This document shows positions 8,708-17,877 of a DNA stretch of 64,000 bases, piece after piece (positions within the stretch are counted from its first letter, which is position 1; each line of letters begins with the position of its first letter). Below the pieces are notes generated by a model. That model made no database searches, was not told the DNA's origin, and worked only from the letters and a program-made list of their open reading frames with translations. The stretch comes from Betaproteobacteria bacterium (GTDB lineage: Bacteria; Pseudomonadota; Gammaproteobacteria; Burkholderiales; Rhodocyclaceae). The DNA is taken from assembly GCA_016720065.1 (NCBI GenBank), contig JADJXY010000002.1, forward strand, positions 1,005,001 through 1,069,000, written 5' to 3'. Both the position numbers and the translations under genes were made by a program.

Positions 8708-9826
8708 TCACAGGCTCCCGGCCCAGCGCAGGCACTGCTGGCGCACCAGTTCCGGCAACAAGGGATCGGCGGCGTGGCGCTCCCGCAGCCAGCGGGCGTC
8801 GTTGCGCCGGGCCCGGGCGTCCGATGCCAGTTCGGCGATGGCGGCGTCGCAACCCAGTTCCACGGCATGGTGGCCGATACGGGCGATGAGCCGCGCCGCC
8901 TCGTCCCCCAGGGAAAGCTGCTCGCCGCTGGCCGGGTCCACCCAGACACCGTCCAGCCCGAAGCGGCAGGCCTGGAAGCGGTTGAAGGTATAGACCAGAT
9001 AGTCGTCTTCCACCGGGCGGAAGGGCTTTTCGATCATCAGCCAGCGGGCCAGGGTCTGGATCAGCGCTGCCAACTGGGCGGCGCGGGTGATGCTGAGGGG
9101 CGTATCCATGACGCGGACCTCGATGGTGCCGAATTCCGGCTTGGGACGGATATCCCAGTAGAAATCCTTCATGCTCTCGACGACGCCGGTCCTGGCCATC
9201 TTGCCGAAGTATTCCTGGAACTCCGCCCAGGTCAGGGTGAAGGGCGCCCGGCCGGCCAGGGGAAAGGCGAAGATGGAATTGAGCCGCGCCGAATCGAAAC
9301 CCGTGTCGGCATCCTGCACGTAGGGCGAGGAAGCCGACAAAGCGATCAGATGCGGCATGAAGCGCGACAGGCCGTGCAAAAGGAGCAACGCCTCGTCCGG
9401 CCCCGGACAGCCGATATGCACGTGCTGGCCGAAGACGGTGAATTGCTTGGCCAGGTAGCCATAGAGGTCGTTCAAGTGCTTGTAGCGGGCGCCTTCCGAA
9501 ATGCGCCGCTCGCTCCAGTGCTGGAAGGGATGGGCACCGCCGCCGCAGAGGCCGATGTCGAGCTGCCGCGCCCCCCGCAGCAGGCCGTCGCGCAGGCCCG
9601 TCAGTTGCTCCAGGGCCTCGGCGTGATTGCGGCAGATGCCGGTGGCCACCTCGATCATGCTGTCGGTGATTTCCAGCTTCACGTCGCCGGCGAACTTCTG
9701 CTGTTCCAGCACCCGCAACAGGTCGTGGGCGGCGGGTACCAGGTCGTAGTCGTAGGTGCTGACGAGCTGGAGTTCCAGCTCGACCCCCAGGGTCAGGCAG
9801 CGGGAAGGGGCGAAGGGCTCAAGCAT
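8708..9826 (-). CDS. ybdK: YbdK-type carboxylate-amine ligase (GCS2 family)
   Basis: The 372-residue protein is of the glutamate-cysteine ligase type 2 family that includes E. coli YbdK, which has only weak glutamate-cysteine ligase activity. Visible motifs: GVELELQLV near residue 14, KLEITDSMIEV near residue 50, GQHVHIG near residue 137, and EFGTIEVRVMDTPLS near residue 235. Start overlaps the antiporter stop by eight bases, with GGAGG just upstream. The neighbours (glutathione-gated type antiporter upstream, gamma-glutamyl hydrolase downstream) suggest a gamma-glutamyl compound is made and consumed here. The real substrate cannot be read from sequence. Confidence 0.88.
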   Translation of the reverse strand: MLEPFAPSRCLTLGVELELQLVSTYDYDLVPAAHDLLRVLEQQKFAGDVKLEITDSMIEVATGICRNHAEALEQLTGLRDGLLRGARQLDIGLCGGGAHPFQHWSERRISEGARYKHLNDLYGYLAKQFTVFGQHVHIGCPGPDEALLLLHGLSRFMPHLIALSASSPYVQDADTGFDSARLNSIFAFPLAGRAPFTLTWAEFQEYFGKMARTGVVESMKDFYWDIRPKPEFGTIEVRVMDTPLSITRAAQLAALIQTLARWLMIEKPFRPVEDDYLVYTFNRFQACRFGLDGVWVDPASGEQLSLGDEAARLIARIGHHAVELGCDAAIAELASDARARRNDARWLRERHAADPLLPELVRQQCLRWAGSL

Positions 9827-11057
9827 GCTGGCCTCCCGTTCCGTTGAATGTGGCTTCGCGGCAGGCCTTCAGCGCCCATTGCGTCAGCAGGGGGCCGACG
9901 ATCTCCATCACCGTGATGGCGCCGGCCAGGGCCGAGGCCACCCGCGTGCCGAACTCCGGAAATGCCGCGTGCAGGCTGGCGGTGAGGAGAAAGGCGACTC
10001 CGGACATGGGCAGCAGCGCCACTCCCAGGGCGGCCGATTGGCGCAGGGATAGGCCGGAACGCCGCCCCAGCAGCACGGCGGCGCCAATCTTGGCCCCCGC
10101 CCGCAGTACCAGCAGCACCAAGGCGGCGACGCCCCCGGCTGCGATCAGGCGCCAGTCCACAGCCATGCCGTTCACCACGAAGAGCAGCACCACCAGCGCG
10201 CCACCGGCGGTGCCAAAATGGCGCGGCCACAGGCGCGGCCGGGCATCCCGGGTACGCAGGACGATCCCGGCCAAGAGGGGCACCAGCAGCGGCGAGGCGC
10301 CCAGCAAGTGGACCAGGGCCAAAGTGAGAAAGAGCAGCCCCAGCAGCAGCAGGGCACCGTTCTCGTCGCGCAGATCCAGCTTGCGCTGGGCGAGGCCGAC
10401 GGCAAACGCCAGCACCAGGGCGAGAACGAAGGAGGTGGCGAAGGTGGCCAGGGGAAGCTGGGCGGCGTCCCATGGGTCACCCGTCTTCATGCCTTGCAGG
10501 ACGCCCAGCAGGATATGGATCGTCACCACCGCATAGACCGTGCTCAGTGCCGAAAGCAGCAGCAGGCGCTCCGTAACCTGGCCCCGGGCGTTGAGTTCGG
10601 CGGTGACACGCATGATCACGGCAGGGGAGCTCACCATGCACACCGTCGCCACCGCCACGGAACTGCCCACACCGAGGCCGAGGGAGGCGCCTACGGCATA
10701 AACGGCGACGAAGGTGAGCCCAGCCTCGGCCAGGCTGGTCGCCACCAGCCAGGGATTGGCCAGGAGCCAGCGGGGGTTGATGCGGCTGCCCAGTTCGAAA
10801 AGCAGCACCGCCAGGGCGACTTCCATGGCCCGGTGAAAGACGCCCGACAGGCGCAGGCCGCTGGTATCGAAGCTGGCCGCGGAGGCAAAGAGCCCCACCA
10901 GGGTATAACCGACGATGCGCGGCCAGCGCAGATAACGGAAGACCGCCTCGCCCGCCAGGGGCGCCACCACCAGCAACAAGGCCACCCAGAAACTGTTGTC
11001 CAGGCGAAAGGGCCAGCCCGGAAGCAGCGAAAGAAGCGTCGCGAGATCGAAACTCAT
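9819..11057 (-). CDS. Kef-type cation:proton antiporter (CPA2 family)
   Basis: The 412-residue integral membrane protein has about twelve hydrophobic segments and the look of the Na+/H+ exchanger domain of CPA2 antiporters (KefB/KefC, RosB). It lacks the C-terminal RCK/TrkA-N domain through which glutathione gates KefC, so gating, if any, would need another protein or ligand. AGGAG lies seven bases before the start. It heads the unit antiporter-ybdK-GATase. Transported ion (K+ or Na+) is not decidable from sequence. Confidence 0.85.
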   Translation of the reverse strand: MSFDLATLLSLLPGWPFRLDNSFWVALLLVVAPLAGEAVFRYLRWPRIVGYTLVGLFASAASFDTSGLRLSGVFHRAMEVALAVLLFELGSRINPRWLLANPWLVATSLAEAGLTFVAVYAVGASLGLGVGSSVAVATVCMVSSPAVIMRVTAELNARGQVTERLLLLSALSTVYAVVTIHILLGVLQGMKTGDPWDAAQLPLATFATSFVLALVLAFAVGLAQRKLDLRDENGALLLLGLLFLTLALVHLLGASPLLVPLLAGIVLRTRDARPRLWPRHFGTAGGALVVLLFVVNGMAVDWRLIAAGGVAALVLLVLRAGAKIGAAVLLGRRSGLSLRQSAALGVALLPMSGVAFLLTASLHAAFPEFGTRVASALAGAITVMEIVGPLLTQWALKACREATFNGTGGQHA

Positions 11058-11336
11058 TCTGTCTCCTGAAAAAGACCACAGGCCGCGGGTGCGGCGGCGA
11101 GGAAAGGCAGAAAGACCGGCTCATGGGATCGAGCCGGAGGAACCTGGCGGAATGGTTTCGACCAGCTAGTGGGGGTTTGTTTGGGGCCGGTCGAAGGGCT
11201 GCCCGGGTCTGGTGCCCGGGGCGAGGAACATTATGGTCAAAAGCCCGCTGGACGGGCGTAACGGGATGTTACCGGGTCCCGCCGGGTCGGCCGTGCCACG
11301 GCCCCCTGCGGACAGGCCGGGAACTCTTCCGGCGAC
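11058..11336. other. Gene-free stretch between mtnP and the antiporter unit
   Basis: This 279-base gap holds several short GC-rich inverted repeats, for example GCCCGGG/CCCGGGC around 11200-11222 and CCGGCTC/GAGCCGG around 11117-11137. A + strand reading frame crosses it but runs on into the antisense of mtnP and looks non-coding. The antiporter promoter should be here, but no convincing -35/-10 pair was found. Confidence 0.5.
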
Positions 11337-12107
11337 TTAAACCGACATGCCCAGAGGCAGCACGGCCTCCGGGTTGCCCACCAGGCGCTCGATCACCGAG
11401 CGGACCCGTCCCATGGCCTCCTGAAGCACATGCTCCAGGCTTTCGAAATGGATGCCGTGGGCACTGCTGCCGCGCCCGGCCGCGTGGTTGGCCACCACGT
11501 TGATGGCCGCGTAGGGCAGGCCGAGTTCCCTTGCCAGGACGGCCTCGGGCATACCCGTCATGCCCACCACGTGGGCGCCGTCCCGTTCCAGACGGTCGAT
11601 TTCCGCCGCGGTTTCCAGGCGGGGGCCCTGGGTCGCCGCGTAAACCGCACCGTCCTTGATCTCCACTCCCACCGCAGCGGCCGCCGCGGCAATCCCCAAG
11701 CGCAGGATCTCGTCGTAGGGTTCGGTGAAATCGACATGGGTCACCGGCGACCCGACGCCGTCGAAGAAGGTCGCCTTGCGCCCCCAGGTGTAGTCGAGAA
11801 TCTGGTGCGGCAGGACGATGTCCCCCGGACCGAGGTCGGCGCGGATCCCCCCCACTGAAGCCACCGAAATCACCCCCTTGGCCCCCTGCTCTTTCAGCGC
11901 CCAAAGGTTCGCCCGGTAATTGACGTTGTGGGGCGGAATGGTGTGCCCGTAGCCGTGGCGCGGCAGGAATAGCGCCGGCTGGCCGCCGATGCGTCCGAAT
12001 ACCAGGGCGCCGGAAGGCTCGCCATAGGGCGTGCGCACCACCTCGCGGTGGGAAACGTCCAGACTGGAAAGCGTCGTCAAGCCGCTTCCGCCGATGATTG
12101 CCAACAT
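11337..12107 (-). CDS. mtnP: S-methyl-5'-thioinosine / thioadenosine phosphorylase
   Basis: The 256-residue protein is a trimeric purine nucleoside phosphorylase of the MTA phosphorylase family, cleaving methylthio-purine nucleosides to methylthioribose-1-phosphate in polyamine by-product and methionine salvage. Motifs: IIGGSGL at residues 4-10, RHGYGHTIPPHNVNYRAN near residue 50, and TQGPRLETAAEI with GMTGMPEA near residues 160-190. In several gamma- and betaproteobacteria this subgroup prefers methylthioinosine; that preference is inferred, not seen. An AAAGGA site precedes the start. It follows a methyltransferase gene by 36 bases. Confidence 0.9.
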   Translation of the reverse strand: MLAIIGGSGLTTLSSLDVSHREVVRTPYGEPSGALVFGRIGGQPALFLPRHGYGHTIPPHNVNYRANLWALKEQGAKGVISVASVGGIRADLGPGDIVLPHQILDYTWGRKATFFDGVGSPVTHVDFTEPYDEILRLGIAAAAAAVGVEIKDGAVYAATQGPRLETAAEIDRLERDGAHVVGMTGMPEAVLARELGLPYAAINVVANHAAGRGSSAHGIHFESLEHVLQEAMGRVRSVIERLVGNPEAVLPLGMSV

Positions 12108-12143
12108 GGAAATTCCTTTCTGGTACTGGATGGCCTTCCCGAG

Positions 12144-12848
12144 CTACGCGCAGCGCGTGGCCAGGAGGGAGGCCAAAGTGGGGACCACGCTCTTCAGGGC
12201 TGGATGCGAACGCCGAATTTCGGCCAGATCGACCACGTTGCCCTCCAGCTTGCGATAGCGCGCGTTCTGCCGCTCGGCGGTGAAGGGAAGGTCGGCCAGG
12301 GTCTTGCCCAAGTGGTAGCGCACCAGGGTATCGCGGCCGATATCCTTGGCCTGCCAGGGAATCGCCGTCCGATCGACGAAATGCAGGGACTGAATGCTCG
12401 GCGAGGCCGCCGCCAACTCCGCCACCGCCCGATGGACCCTCTCCCGATAGGCCGCCACCGCCTGACCGGCATCGCTGGGCAGGGCGCCGGTGGTCTCGGC
12501 AGGCGCGCCCATCAACCAGCACACCACGGTATCGGGGGCAAATTCGCCCAGGGCGGCCTGCAAGGCGGCGTCCGGCGCCACCACATCCCCCACCAGTAAA
12601 CGCACTGCGGCCTCCGGCGGGAGCTTGTCCCGGGCGCGCTCAAGGCACTCGGGCAGGCTATCCACCGCCAGTACCTGGAGGCCCCGCCGGGCCAGGGCGA
12701 CGGTTCCGAAGCCCACCCCGCAGCCCACCTCGAGCACCCGCCGGCCGGGCACCAGGGACGCCATCCACTCGTAATCGCCGCGGCGAACATAGCCCTCGCC
12801 CTCGCTCTCCCAGTAGGCGAGAAAATCCGTCACCGTCGCACCGCTCAT
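12144..12848 (-). CDS. Class I SAM-dependent methyltransferase, substrate unknown
   Basis: The 234-residue protein carries motif I of class I methyltransferases (VLEVGCGVGFGTVALA, residues 38-53) and an acidic motif II (VLAVDS). The second half is divergent, with no substrate-defining motif recognised. It sits three bases after hpt and 36 bases before mtnP, so it is likely transcribed with hpt and mtnP, genes of purine and methylthio-purine salvage. A small-molecule substrate is possible but unsupported. Confidence 0.8.
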   Translation of the reverse strand: MSGATVTDFLAYWESEGEGYVRRGDYEWMASLVPGRRVLEVGCGVGFGTVALARRGLQVLAVDSLPECLERARDKLPPEAAVRLLVGDVVAPDAALQAALGEFAPDTVVCWLMGAPAETTGALPSDAGQAVAAYRERVHRAVAELAAASPSIQSLHFVDRTAIPWQAKDIGRDTLVRYHLGKTLADLPFTAERQNARYRKLEGNVVDLAEIRRSHPALKSVVPTLASLLATRCA

Positions 12849-12851
12849 GCC

Positions 12852-13397
12852 CTACTCCCCTTTCACGGCGTAGATCGCCGGCAAATGCCGCCAGGCGCCC
12901 CGCACGTCCATGCCAAAGCCGAAGACGAAGCGGTCGGGCACCGGCAGGCCCACGAAATCCGCCTGCACCGGCTTGGCGTGGCCATTCTGCTTATCGACGA
13001 AGACCGCCGTCAGCACCTCGGCGGCCCCCTGGCCGCGCAGACTGTCCTTGACCGCCGCCAGGGTCACGCCTTCGTCGAGAATGTCATCCACCACCAGGAC
13101 GGTGCGACCCTTGACCGAGGTCCACGGCGCGACGCGCCATGAGAGCTTGCCGCCCTGGGTGTCCGGGCCATAGCGGGTGACGTGCAGGTAGTCGAAATCA
13201 AGGGGGAAATCGAGTTGCGGCAGCATCTGGCCGGCGAACATCAGGCCGCCCGTCATGACGCACAGGATGAGGGGGTACTTGTCGGCCAGGGCCGCCTGCA
13301 CCTCGCCCGCCACCCGCGTCACCGCCTCCCGCACCACCTCCGGCCCGTGGATGAGGTCGGCGGCGGCAAGAATGTCCTGGGCTTCGTGGCGCTCCAT
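12852..13397 (-). CDS. hpt: Hypoxanthine-guanine phosphoribosyltransferase
   Basis: The 181-residue protein is a type I phosphoribosyltransferase of purine salvage. The PRPP-binding loop VVDDILDEG lies near residue 97, and the purine-proximal segment FVGLPVPDRFVFGFGMD lies near residue 148, as in hypoxanthine/guanine enzymes. The start ATG shares one base with the galU stop (TGATG), so the two are translationally coupled; longer upstream extensions belong to the galU frame region and are rejected. Confidence 0.9.
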   Translation of the reverse strand: MERHEAQDILAAADLIHGPEVVREAVTRVAGEVQAALADKYPLILCVMTGGLMFAGQMLPQLDFPLDFDYLHVTRYGPDTQGGKLSWRVAPWTSVKGRTVLVVDDILDEGVTLAAVKDSLRGQGAAEVLTAVFVDKQNGHAKPVQADFVGLPVPDRFVFGFGMDVRGAWRHLPAIYAVKGE

Positions 13398-14269
13398 CAG
13401 GCGCCCTCCCTTCCCCGGAGGTAGGCCGTAAACGCCTCGCCCACTTCGGGGTGGCGCTGGCCGAAGACGACGGTGGCCTGGAGGTAGCCGAGCTTGGAGC
13501 CGCAGTCGTAGCGCGTGCCCGCGTAACGGTAGGCGAGCACCTGTTCTTCTTCGAGGAGCTTGGCGATGCCGTCGGTGAGCTGGATTTCGCCGCCTGAACC
13601 TTTGCCGATGCGCTCCAGATGGTGAAAGATGCGCGGTGTGAGGATGTAGCGCCCCACCACCCCCAGGGTGGAAGGCGCCACCTCGGGTTTGGGCTTTTCG
13701 ACGATGGCCTCGATGCGCTCCAGCCGCTCGGCCACCGGCGCCGCCTTGACGATGCCGTAGCTCCCGGTCTCGGCCAGGGGCACGTCCTGCACGCCGATGA
13801 CGGAGCAGCGATAGTAGTCGTAGGTATCGGTCATCTGGCGCAGCACCGGCGGCTCGCCGTCGAGGAGATCGTCGGCCAGCAGCACGGCGAAGGGCTCGTC
13901 GCCGATCACCGGCCGGGCGCACAGCACGGCATGCCCCAGGCCGAGAGGCTCCGCCTGGCGGATGTAGATGCAGTTGATGTCGCGGGGAATCATGCGGCGC
14001 ACGAAGTCGAGCATTTCGTTCTTGCCCCGGCTGGCCAGCTCGGTCTCCAACTCGTAGGCCTTGTCGAAATGATCCTCGATGGCCCGCTTGGAACGGCCGG
14101 TGACGAAAATCATGTCGGTCACTCCGGCAGCCACGGCCTCCTCCACCGCGTACTGGATGAGCGGCTTGTCGACAATGGGCAGCATTTCCTTGGGACTGGC
14201 CTTGGTGGCAGGAAGGAAACGGGTTCCCAGGCCCGCCACGGGGAAAACGGCTTTCCTAACTTTTTTCAT
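13397..14269 (-). CDS. galU: UTP-glucose-1-phosphate uridylyltransferase
   Basis: The 290-residue nucleotidyltransferase makes UDP-glucose from UTP and glucose-1-phosphate for envelope polysaccharides. The signature AVFPVAGLGTRFLPATKASPK is at residues 7-26, and the lysine-containing VEKPKPE segment near residue 190 binds the sugar phosphate. Of two close ATGs the second (MKKVRKAV) is preferred, since GCGGA lies at proper distance from it but abuts the first. It lies 57 bases after ligA in the smc-zipA-ligA-galU-hpt direction. Confidence 0.95.
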   Translation of the reverse strand: MKKVRKAVFPVAGLGTRFLPATKASPKEMLPIVDKPLIQYAVEEAVAAGVTDMIFVTGRSKRAIEDHFDKAYELETELASRGKNEMLDFVRRMIPRDINCIYIRQAEPLGLGHAVLCARPVIGDEPFAVLLADDLLDGEPPVLRQMTDTYDYYRCSVIGVQDVPLAETGSYGIVKAAPVAERLERIEAIVEKPKPEVAPSTLGVVGRYILTPRIFHHLERIGKGSGGEIQLTDGIAKLLEEEQVLAYRYAGTRYDCGSKLGYLQATVVFGQRHPEVGEAFTAYLRGREGA

Positions 14270-14326
14270 TAACATTCCGCTTCAAGCAATTGAATAATTG
14301 GGGTAACAATAAACAAAACACCCCGG

Positions 14327-16699
14327 TCAGTGGCTAGCGCCAAGCATAGCAAGCAATTCCGTCTCCGTAATGACGGGAATGCCAAGTTCCCTCGCCTTGT
14401 CGAGCTTGGACCCGGCCTCTTCGCCCGCCACGACATGATCCGTCTTGCGCGACACCGACCCGGCCACCTTGCCGCCCGCAGCTTCGATCCTATCCCGGGC
14501 CTGGTCCCGCGTCAGCGTGGGCAGGGTGCCGGTAAGAACCAGGGTCTTGCCCGCCAGGACCCCGGCCGCGGCGTCGGCATCGGGCAGCAGGGCAAGGAGT
14601 TCCTGCCGCAGGGCCGCCAGCCGGGGCAGCAGGTCCCGCTGGACTGGGTCGTCCAGCCAGAGGCGCAGTTCGCCGGCCACTTCCGGGGGCAGATCCAGCG
14701 CTGCGACGCCTTCGCCCCCCAATGCGGCGAGGTCTTCCCCCCGGGGCACCCGCTCGGCCAGTTGCCGCGCCCGCAGGGGGGTCAGGCGCGGGATATCCAG
14801 GGCGGCGTAGAGTTCGGCCCAGCCCAGGCGCTCCCGCAGGCCGGCCACGGGGGCGTGCTCGTCGACGGGGGTAACCCCCGCGGCGAGAAGCGCATCCAGG
14901 GCCTCGGTGTTGCGGGCTTCCGCGAAGAAGTCCGCGATGGCCGCCGCCACGGTAGCCCCGATGTCGGGCAAGGCGGCCAGGAGTGGCGCCGGCGCCCGGC
15001 GCACCCGGTCCAGACTGCCCAGCCAGTCGGCCAGGGTCTTGGCGGTGGATTCCCCCACATGGCGGATGCCCAGGGCGAAGAGCAGGCGCGCCAGGCGCGG
15101 CGCCTTGCTGGCGGCAATGGCCGCAAGAAGGTTTTCCGCCCAGCGGGTGGCCACCGGTCCGCCACGGGACGCTTCGGCCCCCCCCCCGCCATCGCGCTCG
15201 TCGGCGAGGCGCTTCATGGCCAGCAGATCGTCCAGGTCCAGGTGGTAGAGGTCGGCGATGCCGCGGATGAAGTCGAATTCCACCAGCCGCTCGACGTAGC
15301 GCTCCCCCAGACCGTCGATGTCCATCATGCGCCGCCCGGCGAAGTGCAGAATGGCCTGCACCCGCTGGGCGCGGCAGGCAAAGCCGCCGGAGCAGCGGGC
15401 CACGGCCTCCCCCGCTTCCCGCACCACGTGGGCACCGCACACCGGGCAGGCGGCGGGCATGGAGAAGGGCTGCACCCCGGGAGGGCGCCGCTCGGCCAGG
15501 ACCGCCACCACTTCGGGAATCACGTCCCCCGCCCGGCGCACGACCACGGTGTCGCCGACGCCCACCCCGCCCTTTCTGGCGATCTCGTCCTCGTTGTGCA
15601 GGGTGGCGTTGGTGACCGTGACGCCGCCCACGAAGACCGGCTCCAGCCGGGCCACCGGGGTCAGTGCCCCCGTACGCCCCACCTGGACGTCGATACCGGT
15701 GACGCGGGTCAAGGCCTCCTCCGGCGGGTACTTGTGGGCCACCGCCCAGCGCGGCTCCCGGGATCGGAAACCCAGGACTTCCTGCAAATCCAGCCGATCG
15801 ACCTTGTACACCACGCCGTCGATGTCGAAGGGCAGGTCCGGACGCAGGCGCCCCATGGCGGCGTGGAAGGCAGCCAGTTCCTGCGGACCCCGCGCCACGG
15901 CGCGATGCGCACAGACCGGCAGACCGAATGCGGCCAGCGCGTCCAGGAGGGCGCCATGGGTAGCGGGCAGGCTCCAGCCGGAGACGGCACCCAGGCCGTA
16001 GGCGAAAAAGCTCAGCGGACGACTCGCCGCCACGGCGGGATCGAGTTGCCGCACACTGCCGGCCGCCCCGTTGCGGGGATTGACCAGGGTTTTTTCGCCC
16101 CGCTGGGCGGCACCCTGGTTGTAGCGCTCCAGGTCGTCACGGCGCATATACACCTCGCCGCGCACTTCGAGCAGCGCTGGCGCCCGACCGGCCAGGCGCA
16201 GGGGGATCTGGCGCAGCGTACGCAGATTCTGCGTCACGTCCTCGCCGGTGGTCCCGTCGCCCCGGGTCGCCCCCTGCACCAGCACGCCGTTTTCGTAGCG
16301 CAGGCTCACGGCCAGGCCGTCGAACTTGAGTTCGGCCGAGTAGTCCAGGGGGGGATCGCCCTCCCCCAGCCCAAGTTCCCGCCGCACCCGGGCGTCGAAC
16401 TGATAGGCACCCCGGGCCTCGGTATCGGTTTCGGTCTGGATCGACAGCATGGGGACGGCATGGACCACCGGGGCGAAGGCGGCCAGGGGCTTTCCCCCCA
16501 CCCGCCGGGTGGGCGAATCGGCCACGGCAAGCTCGGGGAAGGCGGCTTCCAGCGCTTCCAGCTCCCCATACAGGCGGTCGTACTCCGCATCCGGCACCAG
16601 GGGCGCGTCGAGGACGTAGTAGGCGTGGGCGTAGCGTTCCAGTTCACGCCGCAAGGCGCTGGCCCTTTCGGCCTGGGCCACGGAGGCCATGCCCAGCAT
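14327..16699 (-). CDS. ligA: NAD-dependent DNA ligase with long linker insertion
   Basis: The 790-residue protein seals nicks in replication and repair using NAD+. Domains: Ia domain; adenylation domain with the active lysine in AELKFDG near residue 124; OB fold; four-cysteine zinc finger (CPVCG ... C ... C) near residues 410-435; helix-hairpin-helix repeats; C-terminal BRCT from residue 716. It is about 120 residues longer than E. coli LigA. The excess is a block at residues about 618-715 between the HhH and BRCT domains, rich in Leu, Ala and Arg, which itself looks like another helical pair. The start is MLGMASV or three codons later; no good Shine-Dalgarno decides. It is nine bases after zipA. 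Confidence 0.97.
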   Translation of the reverse strand: MLGMASVAQAERASALRRELERYAHAYYVLDAPLVPDAEYDRLYGELEALEAAFPELAVADSPTRRVGGKPLAAFAPVVHAVPMLSIQTETDTEARGAYQFDARVRRELGLGEGDPPLDYSAELKFDGLAVSLRYENGVLVQGATRGDGTTGEDVTQNLRTLRQIPLRLAGRAPALLEVRGEVYMRRDDLERYNQGAAQRGEKTLVNPRNGAAGSVRQLDPAVAASRPLSFFAYGLGAVSGWSLPATHGALLDALAAFGLPVCAHRAVARGPQELAAFHAAMGRLRPDLPFDIDGVVYKVDRLDLQEVLGFRSREPRWAVAHKYPPEEALTRVTGIDVQVGRTGALTPVARLEPVFVGGVTVTNATLHNEDEIARKGGVGVGDTVVVRRAGDVIPEVVAVLAERRPPGVQPFSMPAACPVCGAHVVREAGEAVARCSGGFACRAQRVQAILHFAGRRMMDIDGLGERYVERLVEFDFIRGIADLYHLDLDDLLAMKRLADERDGGGGAEASRGGPVATRWAENLLAAIAASKAPRLARLLFALGIRHVGESTAKTLADWLGSLDRVRRAPAPLLAALPDIGATVAAAIADFFAEARNTEALDALLAAGVTPVDEHAPVAGLRERLGWAELYAALDIPRLTPLRARQLAERVPRGEDLAALGGEGVAALDLPPEVAGELRLWLDDPVQRDLLPRLAALRQELLALLPDADAAAGVLAGKTLVLTGTLPTLTRDQARDRIEAAGGKVAGSVSRKTDHVVAGEEAGSKLDKARELGIPVITETELLAMLGASH

Positions 16700-16707
16700 C
16701 GCCGAAA

Positions 16708-17877
16708 TCAGGAAAACAGCCGCAGGGCCTGGCTTCCCCCGGCCGGCAGGCCGTAGGCCGCCATGGCCGCCTGGGGCTTGGCCACGAATTCGCGCCGGAT
16801 GTGGTCGATCTGGGCCTCGCTCAGGGGCTGCCGGTTGTCGTCGACCACGATGCCGTGCAAGGTCTCGGCGAATCGGCGCGCCAATTCGACCATCTGGTAG
16901 AAAACGCGCTCGCCGTGGTCGACCCGCGGCACGTCGAGGACGAAGGTCAGGCCATGGGTGCTGAGGGAACGGATTTCCTCCGGCGAAAACAGGGTGCTCT
17001 CCAGATTCTGCAAGCGAAACTGCACCCGCCCTTCGTCGTCGTAACGGGTGAACAGGCCGTCTTCGCCCAGGGTCATGCCGGCGGCCTCGGCCAGGGCGCG
17101 AATCTTGGTGCCCGAGAAGGGAGCGCCCTGGGCCACCAGATTGACGCCGATTTCCAGATCCACTTCGGCGCAGAAGCGGTCCAGTTCGGCGGCCTGGACG
17201 AGGACGCGGCTGGGCGGCATGTCGGCGACAGCCATCAGATCATCGGCCAGGGCCTGCATGGCACCCGTGAATACCGCTAGGTCGCCGTCCCGCACGGGTC
17301 CGCGTCGATCCGCCATTTGCAGGCCGATGCGCAGGCGGCGGTAGCTCAGTCCACCGTCGGGAACGATGCGCTCCCACTCCCGGCTGCGCTCATTGAATCC
17401 GATCCAATGCACGGCTTTGGCGATGCGCTCCAGGGCAGCCCCTTGGGAAGCGACGATCTGATGGGCTGGAACCGCCTCGACCAGTTCGAGGGTGACGATG
17501 AATTCCAGCCGCGGATCGAGCAGGGCCAAGGGGACTTCCCCGGCCGGAATCTCGGCCACCTCGTCCACGTCTTCCAGGGGCTCGACCCGTACCTTGAGCG
17601 GCTCGCCGTCGCTCGGGACGTCCACGGTCACAGCCCCCGCCGGGGGCTCGCTCAGACGCGGTTCGACGCGCTGCGCCGGCCCCGCGAGCGCATCGGCCGC
17701 GGGTGCCGCCGGGGCGGCGGCCGGGGTCTCGCCCCCCAGGAGCACGTCCGCGTGCCGCGATTTCATCACCTGATCCGCCAGTTTCCTGGCCTTTCTGTCC
17801 TGCCACACGTTGTAGCCGAAGACGCCGGCCACCGCCGCCGCCCCCAGCCCGATCAAACCCATTTGAAGCTCGGTCAT
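16708..17877 (-). CDS. zipA: Cell division protein ZipA-like
   Basis: The 389-residue protein has one N-terminal membrane helix (residues 5-23, GLIGLGAAAVAGVFGYNVW), a charged and proline/alanine-rich linker, and a C-terminal globular domain from about residue 240 resembling the FtsZ-binding domain of ZipA. ZipA ties FtsZ to the membrane. Sequence similarity is weak, as usual outside enterobacteria, but the order smc-zipA-ligA is a well-known betaproteobacterial arrangement and supports the name. The start overlaps the smc stop by one base (TAATG). Confidence 0.88.
   Translation of the reverse strand: MTELQMGLIGLGAAAVAGVFGYNVWQDRKARKLADQVMKSRHADVLLGGETPAAAPAAPAADALAGPAQRVEPRLSEPPAGAVTVDVPSDGEPLKVRVEPLEDVDEVAEIPAGEVPLALLDPRLEFIVTLELVEAVPAHQIVASQGAALERIAKAVHWIGFNERSREWERIVPDGGLSYRRLRIGLQMADRRGPVRDGDLAVFTGAMQALADDLMAVADMPPSRVLVQAAELDRFCAEVDLEIGVNLVAQGAPFSGTKIRALAEAAGMTLGEDGLFTRYDDEGRVQFRLQNLESTLFSPEEIRSLSTHGLTFVLDVPRVDHGERVFYQMVELARRFAETLHGIVVDDNRQPLSEAQIDHIRREFVAKPQAAMAAYGLPAGGSQALRLFS

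Noticed and set aside
11123..11503. 126-codon open frame on the + strand between the antiporter and mtnP
   Set aside because: It continues into the antisense of mtnP and has no coding features.
14330..16756. 808-codon open frame antisense to ligA
   Set aside because: Shadow of a GC-rich gene; the LigA reading is complete with all motifs.
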